Part shown: positions 17,335-25,902 of the stretch, one piece after another
Numbering within the stretch: position 1 is the first letter of the stretch
Layout: each line of letters begins with the position of its first letter
Source of the DNA: Streptacidiphilus sp. PB12-B1b
GTDB taxonomy: Bacteria; Actinomycetota; Actinomycetes; Streptomycetales; Streptomycetaceae
DNA: 64,000 nt
Direction: 5' to 3'
Assembly: GCF_014084125.1 (NCBI RefSeq)
Contig: NZ_CP048405.1
Coordinates: forward strand, 2,170,001-2,234,000
Made by a program: the position numbers and the translations under genes
Notes under the pieces: model-generated
What the model saw: the letters and a program-made list of their open reading frames with translations, nothing else
The model's database searches: none
Told to the model about the DNA's origin: nothing

Positions 17335-17418
17335 TCAGGTCGCCGGACAGATGGCGCTGGACATGCGGCCGAGATCGACGTGAAGTCGACCGACCAAGGC
17401 AGTTCCGGCACTAGACAT
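17335..17418 (-). CDS. 27-aa leader peptide upstream of sirA
   Basis: An ATG at 17418 opens a 27-codon frame ending TGA at 17335-17337. The peptide contains GRLHVDLGRMSSAICPAT at its C-terminal end. The pattern R-x-HVDL ... SS-x-ICP is the hallmark of the 'putative leader peptides' found before sulfur-assimilation genes in Streptomyces. It sits 162 nt before sirA on the same strand, with no other gene between. A cysteine near the end fits control by ribosome stalling when cysteine is short (attenuation or exposure of downstream signals). The ribosome site is weak. The function is inferred from position and motif. Confidence 0.8.
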   Translation of the reverse strand: MSSAGTALVGRLHVDLGRMSSAICPAT

Positions 17419-17762
17419 GGCAGAAGCGTCGCACGTAGAGCTTTCTGGCGTCCACAGGTGTCCACGATCTGAACATATACGTCTTGCTCATCGAGATCGG
17501 TACCGGACAGAGCCGGGCGGGCGGAGGTCGGCCATTCGGGAAAGCCCCTGGTGGACGCGGTTCTGGTGGCGGGGCGGACGATTGCCGCGCGGCTCCGGGC
17601 GGACCGGACGGGCGCGCTGCCGGTACACGAAATCCCAGCATGCGGACAGCCTGACCGCCGTCCGGCCGCCGCCGCGCGCGGGTCCGGCGCCCGCCGCAGA
17701 CCCGGCCCGGGCTCCGGCGGTACGGTGGCTGAGCCGTTCCGACCACCGGGGGAGTCGCCGTC
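17419..17762. other. divergent promoter region, sulfur operon and LD-carboxypeptidase
   Basis: No gene seen. The stretch must hold the promoter for the leader-sirA operon (minus) and for the peptidase gene (plus). A short direct repeat (GTCCAC twice near 17452-17463) and an AT-richer patch (17470-17490) are the only noticeable elements. I could not define -35/-10 boxes with confidence. Confidence 0.5.
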
Positions 17763-18707
17763 GTGCCTGCCGCCTACGCCGTTCCCGCGCTGCGGCGCCC
17801 GCCCCGGCTGGTGCCCGGCGACCGGGTCGCCGTCGTCGCGCCCAGCGGCGTCATCGTCCCCGCGCGGCTGGAGCGCGGCGTCGCCCTGCTGGAGTCCTGG
17901 GGGCTGCGGGTCGAGGTGATGCCGCACGTCCTGGCCGGGCACCCGCGGCTGCCCTATCTGGCCGCCGACGACGCCCGGCGCGCCGAGGACCTGCAACGGG
18001 CCTGGCTGGACCCGGGCGTCGCCGCCGTGGTCTGCGCGCGCGGCGGCTACGGCACGCAGCGGATGGTGGAGCTGCTCGACTGGGACGCCCTGCGCGCCGC
18101 CCCGGACAAGGTCCTGCTCGGCTACAGCGACGCCACCGTGCTGCACGAGGCGTTCGCGCTGCGGCTGGGGCTGGCCACCCTCTACGGCCCGATGGCGGCC
18201 ACCGAGGTGTTCGGGACGGACCCGGCCACCGCCGAGCACCTGCGGCTGACGCTGTTCCGGCCCGAGGAGGCGCAGACCCTGACCTCGGCCGCCGCCCACA
18301 CGCTGGTCCCCGGCCGGGCGTGCGGGGTCACCGCCGGCGGCTGCCTCACCCTGCTCGCCACCGAGCGCGGCACGCCGCACGCCCGCCCCGGCTTCGCCGG
18401 AGCGATCCTGGTGCTGGAGGACGTCGGCGAGGCCCTCTACGCCCTGGACCGGCTGCTGACCCAGCTGCACCGCACCGGCGCGCTGGCCGGGGTCGCCGGG
18501 GTGGCCCTCGGCTCCTGGCAGGACTGCCGACCGTCCGGCATGGTCCGGGAGCTGATGCTGGAGCGGCTGGCGCCGCTGGGCGTCCCGGTCGTCGGCGAGC
18601 TGGGCTTCGGCCACGGGCCGAGCAGCCTCACCGTCCCGCTCGGCGTCCCGGCCGTGCTGGACGCCGACGCCGGGACGCTGCGGCTGGAGCTGCCCGCACT
18701 GCGGTGA
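17763..18707 (+). CDS. LD-carboxypeptidase (peptidase family S66)
   Basis: The 314-aa cytoplasmic serine peptidase family removes the terminal D-amino acid from murein tetrapeptides during recycling. It also includes MccF-like immunity peptidases. The nucleophile Ser is in LLGYSDAT (about residue 122), and the Glu/His partners lie in the C-terminal domain, with His in GELGFGHGPSS (about 281). The GTG start at 17763 has a GGGGGAG site. The stop codon lies inside a five-copy 14-nt tandem repeat. Confidence 0.9.
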   Translation: MPAAYAVPALRRPPRLVPGDRVAVVAPSGVIVPARLERGVALLESWGLRVEVMPHVLAGHPRLPYLAADDARRAEDLQRAWLDPGVAAVVCARGGYGTQRMVELLDWDALRAAPDKVLLGYSDATVLHEAFALRLGLATLYGPMAATEVFGTDPATAEHLRLTLFRPEEAQTLTSAAAHTLVPGRACGVTAGGCLTLLATERGTPHARPGFAGAILVLEDVGEALYALDRLLTQLHRTGALAGVAGVALGSWQDCRPSGMVRELMLERLAPLGVPVVGELGFGHGPSSLTVPLGVPAVLDADAGTLRLELPALR

Positions 18708-18767
18708 CCGGACTGCGGTGACCGGAGCGCGCTGACCGCACTGCGCTGATCGCACTGCGCTGATCGG
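18698..18767. repeat. five-copy 14-nt tandem repeat
   Basis: Units of 14 nt with consensus ACTGCGSTGAYCGS run from 18698 to 18767. Copies 1 and 2 are identical and copies 3-5 have one to a few changes. The array begins within the last codons of the LD-carboxypeptidase gene and continues past its stop codon. Confidence 0.85.
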
Positions 18768-18888
18768 ACCGCACCGGTTGCGGTGACACGAAATGTCCAA
18801 TATGGGGCAAACGACGGCCGTGGTGCCAGGGTGGTATGACGACCGCTCAGCTCTCCCCGGGCGGCCACCTGCGTCTCGGGAGTCTCCA

Positions 18889-20586
18889 ATGGGCGAGCCA
18901 GCCGCCGCCGACCAGCACGCCGCCGACGGCCCCGGCCGCCGGTCCCTCGCCCAGCGCATGCTCGACGCCGTCGAGAAGGCCGGCAACCGGGCGCCGCACC
19001 CGGCCGTCCTCTTCCTGTGGCTGATCCTGCTGGTGGTGGCGCTGTCGGTGGTGCTCTCCTGGACCGGCCTGCACGCGACCTACGAGTCCGCCGCGCCCGG
19101 CCCGGTGGTCGGCCGACCGGACTACCCCGGGGTGACGACCCAGCCGTCGCTGGTCTTCCCGCCTGCGGCGCTGCACGGCCCGCCGGTGCACATCGTGCTG
19201 CAGACCGTGCACGTGAGGAACCTGCTCGGGGCCGACGGCATCCGCTTCCTCTTCACCTCCGCCGTCGACAACGTGAACAACTTCGGCGTGGTCGGGGTGA
19301 TCCTGGTGGCCATGGTCGGCATCGGCCTGGCCGACGAGGCCGGGCTGATCGCGGCCCTGGTCAGGCGGCTGGTCGCGGTCGCCCCGCGCGCGGCGCTCAC
19401 CTTCACCGTCGTGCTGCTGGGCGCACTGTCCAGCGCCGTCTCCGACATCGGCTTCCTGGTGCTGGTCCCGCTGGGCGCGGTCGCCTTCCAGAGCGCCGGC
19501 CGGCACCCGCTGGCCGGGCTGGCGGCGGCCTTCGCCGGGGTCGGCGCCGGCTTCGGGCTGAACGCCGTCACCACCCCCGCCGACGGCATCGTCACCGAGA
19601 TCACCAACGAGGCGATCCACCTGGTCGACCCCGGCCGCTCGATCGGACTCACCGCCGACCTGTACTTCAGCATCGCCGCCACGCTGCTCCTGGCCGTGGT
19701 GGTCACCGTCGTCAGCGAGCGGCTGGTCGAACCGGGCCTGGGCAGCTGGACCGGCGCCACCGGCGTCGAGCACGCCCAGGCCGAGCACGCCCAGGCGTCC
19801 GGCGGCGGCCCGCAGGCCGAGGCGCAGGGGCTGCGGCTGGCCTTCTACGGCGCGGCGGCGGTGGTCGTCGTGGTGGCCTTCCTGACCTTCCTGCCGGGCG
19901 CGCCGCTGCGCAACCCGGACACCGGCCGCTTCTTCGACCAGTCGCCGTTCATGGACGGCCTGATCTTCATCGTCATGCTGCTCTTCCTGGTCGCGGGCCT
20001 GTGCTACGGCAGGGGCGCCGGGACGCTCCGGGGCAGCGCGGCGGTGATGGCGGCCGTCACCAGGACCTTCGCCGGGCTGGGCGGGCTGATCTTCCTGCTG
20101 CTGGTGCTCGCCCAGCTCATCGCCTGCTTCAGCTACACCAACATCGCCACCATCGCCGCCGTGCACCTCTCCGACGCCCTGGGGCGCGCCGACGTCAGCG
20201 CGTTGTGGCTGCTGCTGGCCCTCGTCGCGGTGACCCTGCTGCTGGACGTCGTCATCCCCGGCGCCATCCCCAAGTGGGCCGTCTTCGCGCCGATCTTCGT
20301 GCCGCTGTTCCTGCGCCTCGGCGTCGCCCCGCAGACCGTGCTGGCCGCCTACCGGGTCGGCGACGGGCCGGTCGACCTGATCACCCCGCTGATGGTCTAC
20401 CTGCCGTTCGTGGTGCTGCTCGCGCAGCGGTACAGGAAGGACGCCGGGGTCGGCACGGTGGTCTCGCTGATGCTGCCGTACACCCTGGTCGTCGCCGCCG
20501 CCTGGATGGCCCTCTTCACCGTCTGGTACCTGATCGGCATCCCGCTCGGCCCGGGCGCGCCGGTGCACGTCCCCCGGCTGGGCTGA
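18889..20586 (+). CDS. AbgT-family transporter
   Basis: The 565-aa membrane protein has about 11-13 helices and the AbgT (p-aminobenzoyl-glutamate transporter) signature regions, such as SAVSDIGFLVLVPLGAVAF and GFGLNAVTTPADGIVTEITN. Members import p-aminobenzoyl-glutamate or export sulfonamides using the proton gradient. ATG 18889 (GGGAG 9 nt upstream) is preferred over an in-frame ATG at 18793, which would add a non-homologous tail. It stands alone; no aminobenzoyl-glutamate hydrolase is nearby, so the substrate is uncertain. Confidence 0.88.
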   Translation: MGEPAAADQHAADGPGRRSLAQRMLDAVEKAGNRAPHPAVLFLWLILLVVALSVVLSWTGLHATYESAAPGPVVGRPDYPGVTTQPSLVFPPAALHGPPVHIVLQTVHVRNLLGADGIRFLFTSAVDNVNNFGVVGVILVAMVGIGLADEAGLIAALVRRLVAVAPRAALTFTVVLLGALSSAVSDIGFLVLVPLGAVAFQSAGRHPLAGLAAAFAGVGAGFGLNAVTTPADGIVTEITNEAIHLVDPGRSIGLTADLYFSIAATLLLAVVVTVVSERLVEPGLGSWTGATGVEHAQAEHAQASGGGPQAEAQGLRLAFYGAAAVVVVVAFLTFLPGAPLRNPDTGRFFDQSPFMDGLIFIVMLLFLVAGLCYGRGAGTLRGSAAVMAAVTRTFAGLGGLIFLLLVLAQLIACFSYTNIATIAAVHLSDALGRADVSALWLLLALVAVTLLLDVVIPGAIPKWAVFAPIFVPLFLRLGVAPQTVLAAYRVGDGPVDLITPLMVYLPFVVLLAQRYRKDAGVGTVVSLMLPYTLVVAAAWMALFTVWYLIGIPLGPGAPVHVPRLG

Positions 20587-20659
20587 CCGGTGCCCCGGCC
20601 ATCGCGCCGTCGTCGCCCCGCTGCCGCCGCGCCGTCGTCGCCCTGCCGCCGTCGCGCCG

Positions 20660-21328
20660 TCAGTACCGCTGGGCCTGCGCGACCTTGGGGACCAGCGTCG
20701 TCGAGCCGGGCTCGCGGCTGAAGGCGACCGGGGTGGCGGTCTTGCCCGGGGCCAGGTTCTCGGTGCCGACGATCGCGGTGTCCACGGTCTTGCCGGAGGT
20801 GTCGTCGAAGTCGATCTTCACGGCGTACGAGGCGTGGGAGCCGGTGCGGTTGGTGATGGTCACGATCACCGCGTGCAGTCCGCCGGAGGTGCTCAGCGGC
20901 ACCCCGGTGAGCTGCACGTCCGCCGTGGCGTTGCCGCTTCCGCTGACCGACGACAGCGCTGCCGCCGCCGAGGCGCTGGCCTGCGCCCCCGCCGCCGAGA
21001 CCGACGCCTCGAACGAGGAGGCGGCCGCTGCCGCCGAGGACACCCGGGCCGAGGCCGAGGCGATCGCCGACGCCGCCTGCGAGGCCAGCGCGGACGGCGG
21101 CGCGCCGGAGAACCGGGCCGTCGCCGAGGACAGCGCCGAGGCGATGGAGGACGCCGCCGCCGACGCGCCGCTCGAACCGCTGCTCGAACTCCCGCACGCC
21201 GACAGCGCCGCCAGCCCGCCGGTGGCCAGCACCAGTGCCGCCGCGACCGCCGCCCGCGCCCGCCCGCCCGGCGCCGTGGCCCGTGCCTGAATCCTTCTCA
21301 CCAGGTCCGCCCTCGCGTCCACGTCCAC
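20660..21328 (-). CDS. Ser/Ala-rich lipoprotein, 222 aa
   Basis: A basic N-terminus (RRIQARATAPGGRAR), a hydrophobic segment and a lipobox LSAC (about residue 45) mark a secreted lipoprotein. A long low-complexity helix-like stretch (about 50-120, mostly Ala and Ser) is followed by a compact C-terminal domain ending VPKVAQAQRY. That domain resembles FxLYD/Ig-like domains of secreted proteins that answer ligand or cell-wall cues. GTG 21328 has GGGGAG and CGGAGG upstream; GTG 21301 is an alternative. It is divergent from the YihY gene. Function unknown. Confidence 0.75.
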   Translation of the reverse strand: MDVDARADLVRRIQARATAPGGRARAAVAAALVLATGGLAALSACGSSSSGSSGASAAASSIASALSSATARFSGAPPSALASQAASAIASASARVSSAAAAASSFEASVSAAGAQASASAAAALSSVSGSGNATADVQLTGVPLSTSGGLHAVIVTITNRTGSHASYAVKIDFDDTSGKTVDTAIVGTENLAPGKTATPVAFSREPGSTTLVPKVAQAQRY

Positions 21329-21469
21329 GGCCTCCGCTCCCCGGGGCCTCCTGCCACAACCGTGCGCAGCGGCGGCGGTCCCCGCGAGCCGGACTGGTCC
21401 GTCCGGTGCACGCGGGCGGGCGGCGGGCACTGCGCCGACCGGGGCCCCGGGTTGGATACGCTCAAGGGT

Positions 21470-22831
21470 GTGCAGCCAGCTGGTGAGACCCAACGGACGT
21501 CCGGACACCGGGCCAGGCGTTCCCGTCGCGCGGGCAGGCGCGGAACCGGCCCGTCGTACCGCCACATCGTCTGGCAGCTGGTCAAGGACACCACCAACAC
21601 GTGCATGGAGTACCGGGTCACCGGGCTCGCCGCCGAGGTCGCCTTCTTCACGCTGATGTCGGTGCCGCCGCTGCTGCTCTGCGTCGCCGGAACCCTCGGC
21701 TACCTCAGCTCCAGCACCATCCAGGTCGTCGAGACGGACATCCTCAACGCGTCCAGCGTGGTGCTCTCGCAGTCCTCCATCGACCAGGTCGTGAAGCCGC
21801 TGCTGCACAGCGTCTTCAGCACCGGCCGCCCGGACCTGATCTCCATCGGCTTCATGCTCGCCCTGTGGTCCGGCTCGCGCGCGCTGTACGTCTTCGTGGA
21901 GACGGTCACCATCATGTACGGGCTGGAGGGCCAGCGCGGCATCATCCACACCCGGGTGCTGTCGCTGGGCCTGTACATCGTGGCGCTCGTCGTCGCCACC
22001 ATCGTGCTGCCGCTGCTGGTCGCCGGGCCCGGCCTGGTCGAGGACGCGCTCCCGGCCGCGACCGGGTTGATCCACGCGCTGTACTGGCCCGCCGCCACGG
22101 TGCTGTCCATCGTCTTCCTCACCACGCTCTACCACGTGTCGGTCCCGGTGCGGACTCCGTGGAAGGAGGACCTGCCGGGCGCGCTGGCGGCGCTGTTGGT
22201 GCTCGCCGTCGGCAGTGCGGTGCTGCGGCTCTACCTGGTGCACTCGGTCGAGGGGCCGACCGTGTACGGCTCGCTGGCCGCGCCGGTCGCGGTGCTGTTG
22301 TGGATCGGGGTGACCGCGCTGGCCGTGCTGATCGGCGCGGCCATGAACGCCTCGGTGGACCGGATGTGGCCCAGCCGCGCCACCGAGCAGGCCCGCGCCG
22401 AGAACGAGCGGGCCCGCGAGGAGGCGGCGGCCGAGCTGGTCCGCCGCGCCGAGGCCCGCCGCACCGCCGCCCGCAACCGGGCCGCCAACCCGCCGCCGTC
22501 CGGCGAGGAGGCGGAGGGGGAGGCCCCGGCCGAGTACCCGGAGCGCTGGGCGGACTTCCTGCCGCCGGCGGAGCTGCGGCGGCGGATCCAGGCCGGGGGC
22601 GGCGGGGCCCGGCGCCGCCGGCCCTACCCGCCGCCGGAGGAGACCAAGGAGCAGCGGGCGCGCTACCGGCGCCGGCACGAGCACGGCGGCCCCGACCACG
22701 GGCACCCTTTCGGCGGCCACGACCCCTTCGGCGGCCCCGACGACGGCCAGGGCGGGCCCGGGCAGGGCGGTCACGGCCAAGGCGGTCACGGCCCGGGCGG
22801 TCACGGGCAGGGGCCGGGCGGCGCCCGCTAG
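21470..22831 (+). CDS. YihY/virulence factor BrkB family membrane protein
   Basis: The 453-aa protein has about six membrane helices in residues 40-310. It contains the family motif regions GLAAEVAFFTLMSVPPLLL and LVHSVEGPTVYGSLAAPVAV LLWI (continuous in the protein). The cytoplasmic C-terminal third is highly charged, with RARAENERAREEAAAELVRR, then a Gly/His-rich tail of GGHGxGGHG repeats that could bind metal. The family was once called RNase BN, but that activity belongs to another protein; its role is not established. GTG 21470 is the best start, with only a weak AAGG before it. Confidence 0.82.
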   Translation: MQPAGETQRTSGHRARRSRRAGRRGTGPSYRHIVWQLVKDTTNTCMEYRVTGLAAEVAFFTLMSVPPLLLCVAGTLGYLSSSTIQVVETDILNASSVVLSQSSIDQVVKPLLHSVFSTGRPDLISIGFMLALWSGSRALYVFVETVTIMYGLEGQRGIIHTRVLSLGLYIVALVVATIVLPLLVAGPGLVEDALPAATGLIHALYWPAATVLSIVFLTTLYHVSVPVRTPWKEDLPGALAALLVLAVGSAVLRLYLVHSVEGPTVYGSLAAPVAVLLWIGVTALAVLIGAAMNASVDRMWPSRATEQARAENERAREEAAAELVRRAEARRTAARNRAANPPPSGEEAEGEAPAEYPERWADFLPPAELRRRIQAGGGGARRRRPYPPPEETKEQRARYRRRHEHGGPDHGHPFGGHDPFGGPDDGQGGPGQGGHGQGGHGPGGHGQGPGGAR

Positions 22832-23001
22832 CCGCTGCCCTCGGGCCGGGCGCGCGGGCCGGTTTCCGCCCGGAGAAAACCGGTGGTGCCCGGCCGGGGG
22901 AGGCCGTTAGGGTCGCGGGTGTCCGGGAGGGGCGTCGACCCTGCCCGGCCGTTGTCGTCGGCTGTCGTCGGCTTGTCGGGATACCGGAGGTGAGGACCGT
23001 G

Positions 23002-23073
23002 ATGTCTGTTACTGCGACGGGCGCTGCCCGCATCCAGAAGTGCGTCCTCCCCACCCCCGTGGCCTCCGGCTGA
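23002..23073 (+). CDS. 23-aa ORF upstream of rsgA with a strong ribosome site
   Basis: ATG 23002 is preceded by CGGAGGTGAGGA, one of the best Shine-Dalgarno sequences in the window. It opens a 23-codon frame (AARIQKCVLPTPVASG at its end) closed by TGA at 23071. The rsgA TTG start follows 59 nt later. It could be a leader peptide that couples ribosome status to rsgA, a standalone small protein, or chance. It contains one cysteine and no membrane segment. Confidence 0.55.
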   Translation: MSVTATGAARIQKCVLPTPVASG

Positions 23074-23132
23074 CACCGTGTGACCTTGCGCGCCTGTGCG
23101 CGCCGCCGGGGCCGCCCGTTGAAGGGTCTCCC

Positions 23133-24260
23133 TTGCTCAACGCTTTCTCCGACGTGTCCGACTCCTCTCCCGCGCACCCGCTGTACCCCTACGGCTGGGA
23201 CGAGGACTGGGCAGCCGCCTTCACCTCGTACGCCGCACGCCCCGCGTTCGCCGACCGGGCCCTGGTGCCCGGGCGGGTGGTGCGGGTCGACCGCGGCCAG
23301 TGCGACGTCGTCACCCCGACCGGCCCGGTCCGGGCCGACACCGCGCTGGTGACGCCGCGCGATCCGATGCGGGTCGTGTGCACCGGCGACTGGGTCGCCG
23401 TCGACGCGGACGGCGATCCGCTGTTCGTCCGGGCGTACCTGCCGCGGCGCGTGGCGCTGGTCCGCTCCACCTCCTCCCGGCGCTCCGAGGCACAGGTGCT
23501 GGCCTGCAACATCGACCACATCGTCATCTGCGTCTCGCTGGCCGTCGAACCCGATCCCGGCCGGATCGAGCGCTTCCTCGCCCTGGCCTGGGACAGCGGC
23601 GCGCAGCCGCTGATCGTGCTCACCAAGGCCGACCTCGCCGCCGACGCCGACCACATCCGGGAGGACACCCAGCGCCTCGCCCCGGGCGTGGACGTCCTGG
23701 TGGTCAGCGCCACCGGCGGGCGCGGCATGAAGGTCCTGGCCGGCTGCCTGCCCGGGACCAGCGTCCTGGTGGGCCAGTCCGGCGTGGGCAAGTCCACCCT
23801 CGCCAACGCCCTGATCGGCAGCGACGCCATGGAGGTGCAGCTGACCCGGGGCGACGGCAAGGGACGCCACACCACCACCACACGGGAGTTGGCGCTGCTG
23901 CCGGGCGGCGGCGTCCTCATCGACACCCCGGGGCTGCGCGGCGCCGCCATGTACGAGTCCGGCGAGGGCATCCAGCAGGCGTTCGCCGAGATCGAGGAAC
24001 TCGCCGAGGGCTGCCGCTTCGTGGACTGCGGCCATGCCTCCGAGCCCGGCTGCGCCGTCCTGGAGGCCCTGGAGGAAGGCTTTCTGACGCAGCGTCGGTT
24101 CGACAGCTACCACAAGCTGCTGCGCGAGAACGCGTGGATCGCGGCCCGCACCGACGCCCGGATGCGGGCCGAGCAGCTCAAGACCTGGAAGGCCAGGAGC
24201 AGTTCCGGGCGGGCGCTGGCCCGGGCCAGGGCCAGGAGCGTCCACCTGTACGACAGCTGA
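23133..24260 (+). CDS. rsgA: ribosome small-subunit GTPase (circularly permuted)
   Basis: The 375-aa product matches RsgA/YjeQ, which tests maturation of the 30S subunit. An OB-fold (about 45-130) precedes a circularly permuted GTPase with G4 (LTKAD, about 167), G5, G1 (GQSGVGKSTLANAL, about 213) and G3 (DTPGLRG, about 265) in that order. A zinc-binding C-x4-C-x-H-x6-C region follows (GCRFVDCGHASEPGC, about 294). The start is set at TTG 23133, with GAAGGG 8 nt upstream; GTG 23154 has no such site. Confidence 0.9.
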   Translation: MLNAFSDVSDSSPAHPLYPYGWDEDWAAAFTSYAARPAFADRALVPGRVVRVDRGQCDVVTPTGPVRADTALVTPRDPMRVVCTGDWVAVDADGDPLFVRAYLPRRVALVRSTSSRRSEAQVLACNIDHIVICVSLAVEPDPGRIERFLALAWDSGAQPLIVLTKADLAADADHIREDTQRLAPGVDVLVVSATGGRGMKVLAGCLPGTSVLVGQSGVGKSTLANALIGSDAMEVQLTRGDGKGRHTTTTRELALLPGGGVLIDTPGLRGAAMYESGEGIQQAFAEIEELAEGCRFVDCGHASEPGCAVLEALEEGFLTQRRFDSYHKLLRENAWIAARTDARMRAEQLKTWKARSSSGRALARARARSVHLYDS

Positions 24261-24310
24261 CACCCCGGCCGGTCGTCCCGGCCACTACTGGGAGCCCCGG
24301 CACGGGGTAG

Positions 24311-24350
24311 GAGTCCCTCGACCGCACACCGGTGTGCGGCCGGGGGACTC
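24311..24350 (+). terminator. hairpin downstream of rsgA
   Basis: CCGCACACCGGTGTGCGG is a perfect palindrome, extended by pairing GAGTCCC (24311-24317) with GGGACTC (24344-24350). It lies 50 nt after the rsgA stop and upstream of the next gene. Confidence 0.6.
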
Positions 24351-24368
24351 TGCGCGTCCCGACGCACC

Positions 24369-24405
24369 TCCGACGCGTTCCGACGTACTCCGACGTATTC
24401 CGACT
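24369..24405. repeat. 10-nt tandem repeat before the DUF4230 gene
   Basis: TCCGACGNNN is repeated four times (24369, 24379, 24389, 24399), ending shortly before the GGGAGA ribosome site of the DUF4230 gene. It could be a multi-copy operator or a simple repeat. Confidence 0.6.
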
Positions 24406-24420
24406 CCGAGGGAGACCACC

Positions 24421-25128
24421 ATGAGGTCCCAGCGTGGTACCGCGAACGGGACCAGGGAGACCGCCGCCGCTCCCGAACCGGCCGTCAGACAGCGGCCGCC
24501 GGCCCGGCGGGTGCCGTGGTACATCAGCATCCCGGTCACCTTCGCGGTGATCGTCGCTCTGTTCCTGGCCGCCGGCAAGTTCGACTGGCTGCCCGGCCTG
24601 CCCAATCCGTTCGCCACCTCGACCGTGGACCGCAGCCAGCCCGCGGTGCTGCAGTCCATCGAGAACATGAGCAACTACAACGCCGCGACCGGCAACTTCC
24701 AGATCGTGATCAATCTGCAGCAGGAGGCGGCCTACCTGCCCTCGGCGCTGCTCGGCAGCGACACGCTCTACGTCGCTGGCGGCACCGTCGAGTCGTACGT
24801 CAACCTGGGCAAGGCCACGGTGAAGGTCTCCGCCGACCGGCGCACCGCCACCATCGTCCTGCCGCCCGCCCAGCTCGGGCAGACCGCGCTCAACCCCAAG
24901 GAGACCTACGTCTTCGCGCAGAACCGGGGGCTGTTCAACCGCATCGGCGACTTCTTCTCCGGAAACCCGGACGACCAGCAGAAGTTGAGCATCCTGGCGG
25001 CGTCGAAGATCCAGACGGCGGCCTCGGCCAGCGGCCTGACCCAGCGCGCGCAGCAGAACACCACCGCGATGCTGAGCGGGCTGCTCCGCTCGCTGGGCTT
25101 CACCAGCGTCACCGTCTCGTACACGTAA
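24421..25128 (+). CDS. DUF4230 domain membrane-anchored protein
   Basis: A 235-aa protein with a basic, disordered N-terminus, one membrane anchor (about residues 36-58, WYISIPVTFAVIVALFLAAG) and an extracytoplasmic domain matching DUF4230 (about 75-230). No biochemical role is known. ATG 24421 follows GGGAGACCACC. It is transcribed alone behind the rsgA terminator. Confidence 0.8.
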   Translation: MRSQRGTANGTRETAAAPEPAVRQRPPARRVPWYISIPVTFAVIVALFLAAGKFDWLPGLPNPFATSTVDRSQPAVLQSIENMSNYNAATGNFQIVINLQQEAAYLPSALLGSDTLYVAGGTVESYVNLGKATVKVSADRRTATIVLPPAQLGQTALNPKETYVFAQNRGLFNRIGDFFSGNPDDQQKLSILAASKIQTAASASGLTQRAQQNTTAMLSGLLRSLGFTSVTVSYT

Positions 25129-25172
25129 CCGCTGCGGTGGGGCGCCGCTGCGGTGGGGCGGGGGAGCGGGGC

Positions 25173-25712
25173 TCAGCAGGCGCAGGGGATGCCCGAGCGC
25201 GGCGCGGTCAGGTCGTCCACCGGCCGCTGCCCGGGCCCCTCGGCGGTCTCGTAGCCGAAGCCCTCGCGGACCCAGTACTCGAATCCGCCGAGCATCTCCT
25301 TGACCCGGTAGCCGAGGCCGGCGAAGGCCAGCGCGGCCCGGGTCGCGCCGTTGCAGCCGGGCCCCCAGCAGTAGGCGACCACGGTCAGCGCCGGGTCGAT
25401 CAGCCCCGGCGCGAGTTCGGCGATGCGCGCGGTGGGCAGGTGCAGCGCGCCGGGCAGGTGCCCCTGCGCCCAGGACGCCTCGCTGCGGGTGTCCACCACG
25501 ACCAGCCCGGGAACCCCGGCGGCCAGATCGGCGTGCACATCGGAGACGTCGGCCTCGAAGGCCAGCCGGGCGGCGAAATGGGCGGCGGCCTCGGCCGGAT
25601 CCGCAGCGGCGACGCCGAGCACGGCACTGGCGGCGGCTTGAGCTGCGGGCGCGGTGCCGGTTCCGGCGGCGGCTGCGACTGCGCTGGTCGGGGCAGGGGC
25701 GGGTACGGTCAT
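25173..25712 (-). CDS. rhodanese-like sulfurtransferase
   Basis: The 179-aa protein has one rhodanese domain (about 60-160). VVVDTRSEASWAQGHLPGAL is the first conserved box. The catalytic-loop Cys lies in VAYCWGPGCNGATRAA (about 122), six-residue loop type, which usually indicates sulfur rather than arsenate/phosphate substrates. The C-terminus ends in a CAC triplet. A low-complexity Ala-rich N-terminus precedes the domain. ATG 25712 has GAGGAG upstream. It is divergent from the Ada-AlkA gene. Confidence 0.85.
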   Translation of the reverse strand: MTVPAPAPTSAVAAAAGTGTAPAAQAAASAVLGVAAADPAEAAAHFAARLAFEADVSDVHADLAAGVPGLVVVDTRSEASWAQGHLPGALHLPTARIAELAPGLIDPALTVVAYCWGPGCNGATRAALAFAGLGYRVKEMLGGFEYWVREGFGYETAEGPGQRPVDDLTAPRSGIPCAC

Positions 25713-25902
25713 GGCGGTCTCCTCGGGTCCACGCGCCAGGTGTCGGCGCGGATGTCGGCCGGTTCGATCATGGGCCCGGGGTGAGGCCGCCACGAGTGGC
25801 ACCCGTGCCGATCACCGTGAACATCCTGCCAAGGGCCGCGCCGCCACCGCCGTGTCCGATGACCGCCAGTCCGCCCTCGCCCGGTGGCGCACACTGGACC
25901 AC

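Noticed and set aside
14122-17472. A plus-strand frame of about 1100 codons across cysC to sirA
   Set aside because: It mirrors well-supported sulfur genes and contains no recognisable domain.
17411-17746. 111-codon frame on the minus strand upstream of the leader peptide
   Set aside because: It has no motif or ribosome site and would overlap the promoter region of the sulfur operon.
20834-21469. Extension of the BrkB frame upstream
   Set aside because: The upstream part overlaps the lipoprotein gene on the other strand and shows no homology; GTG 21470 is the first start fitting the family.
22696-22831. GGHG-type repeats as a CRISPR or mobile repeat
   Set aside because: They are in-frame codons of the BrkB C-terminal tail, not spaced DNA repeats.
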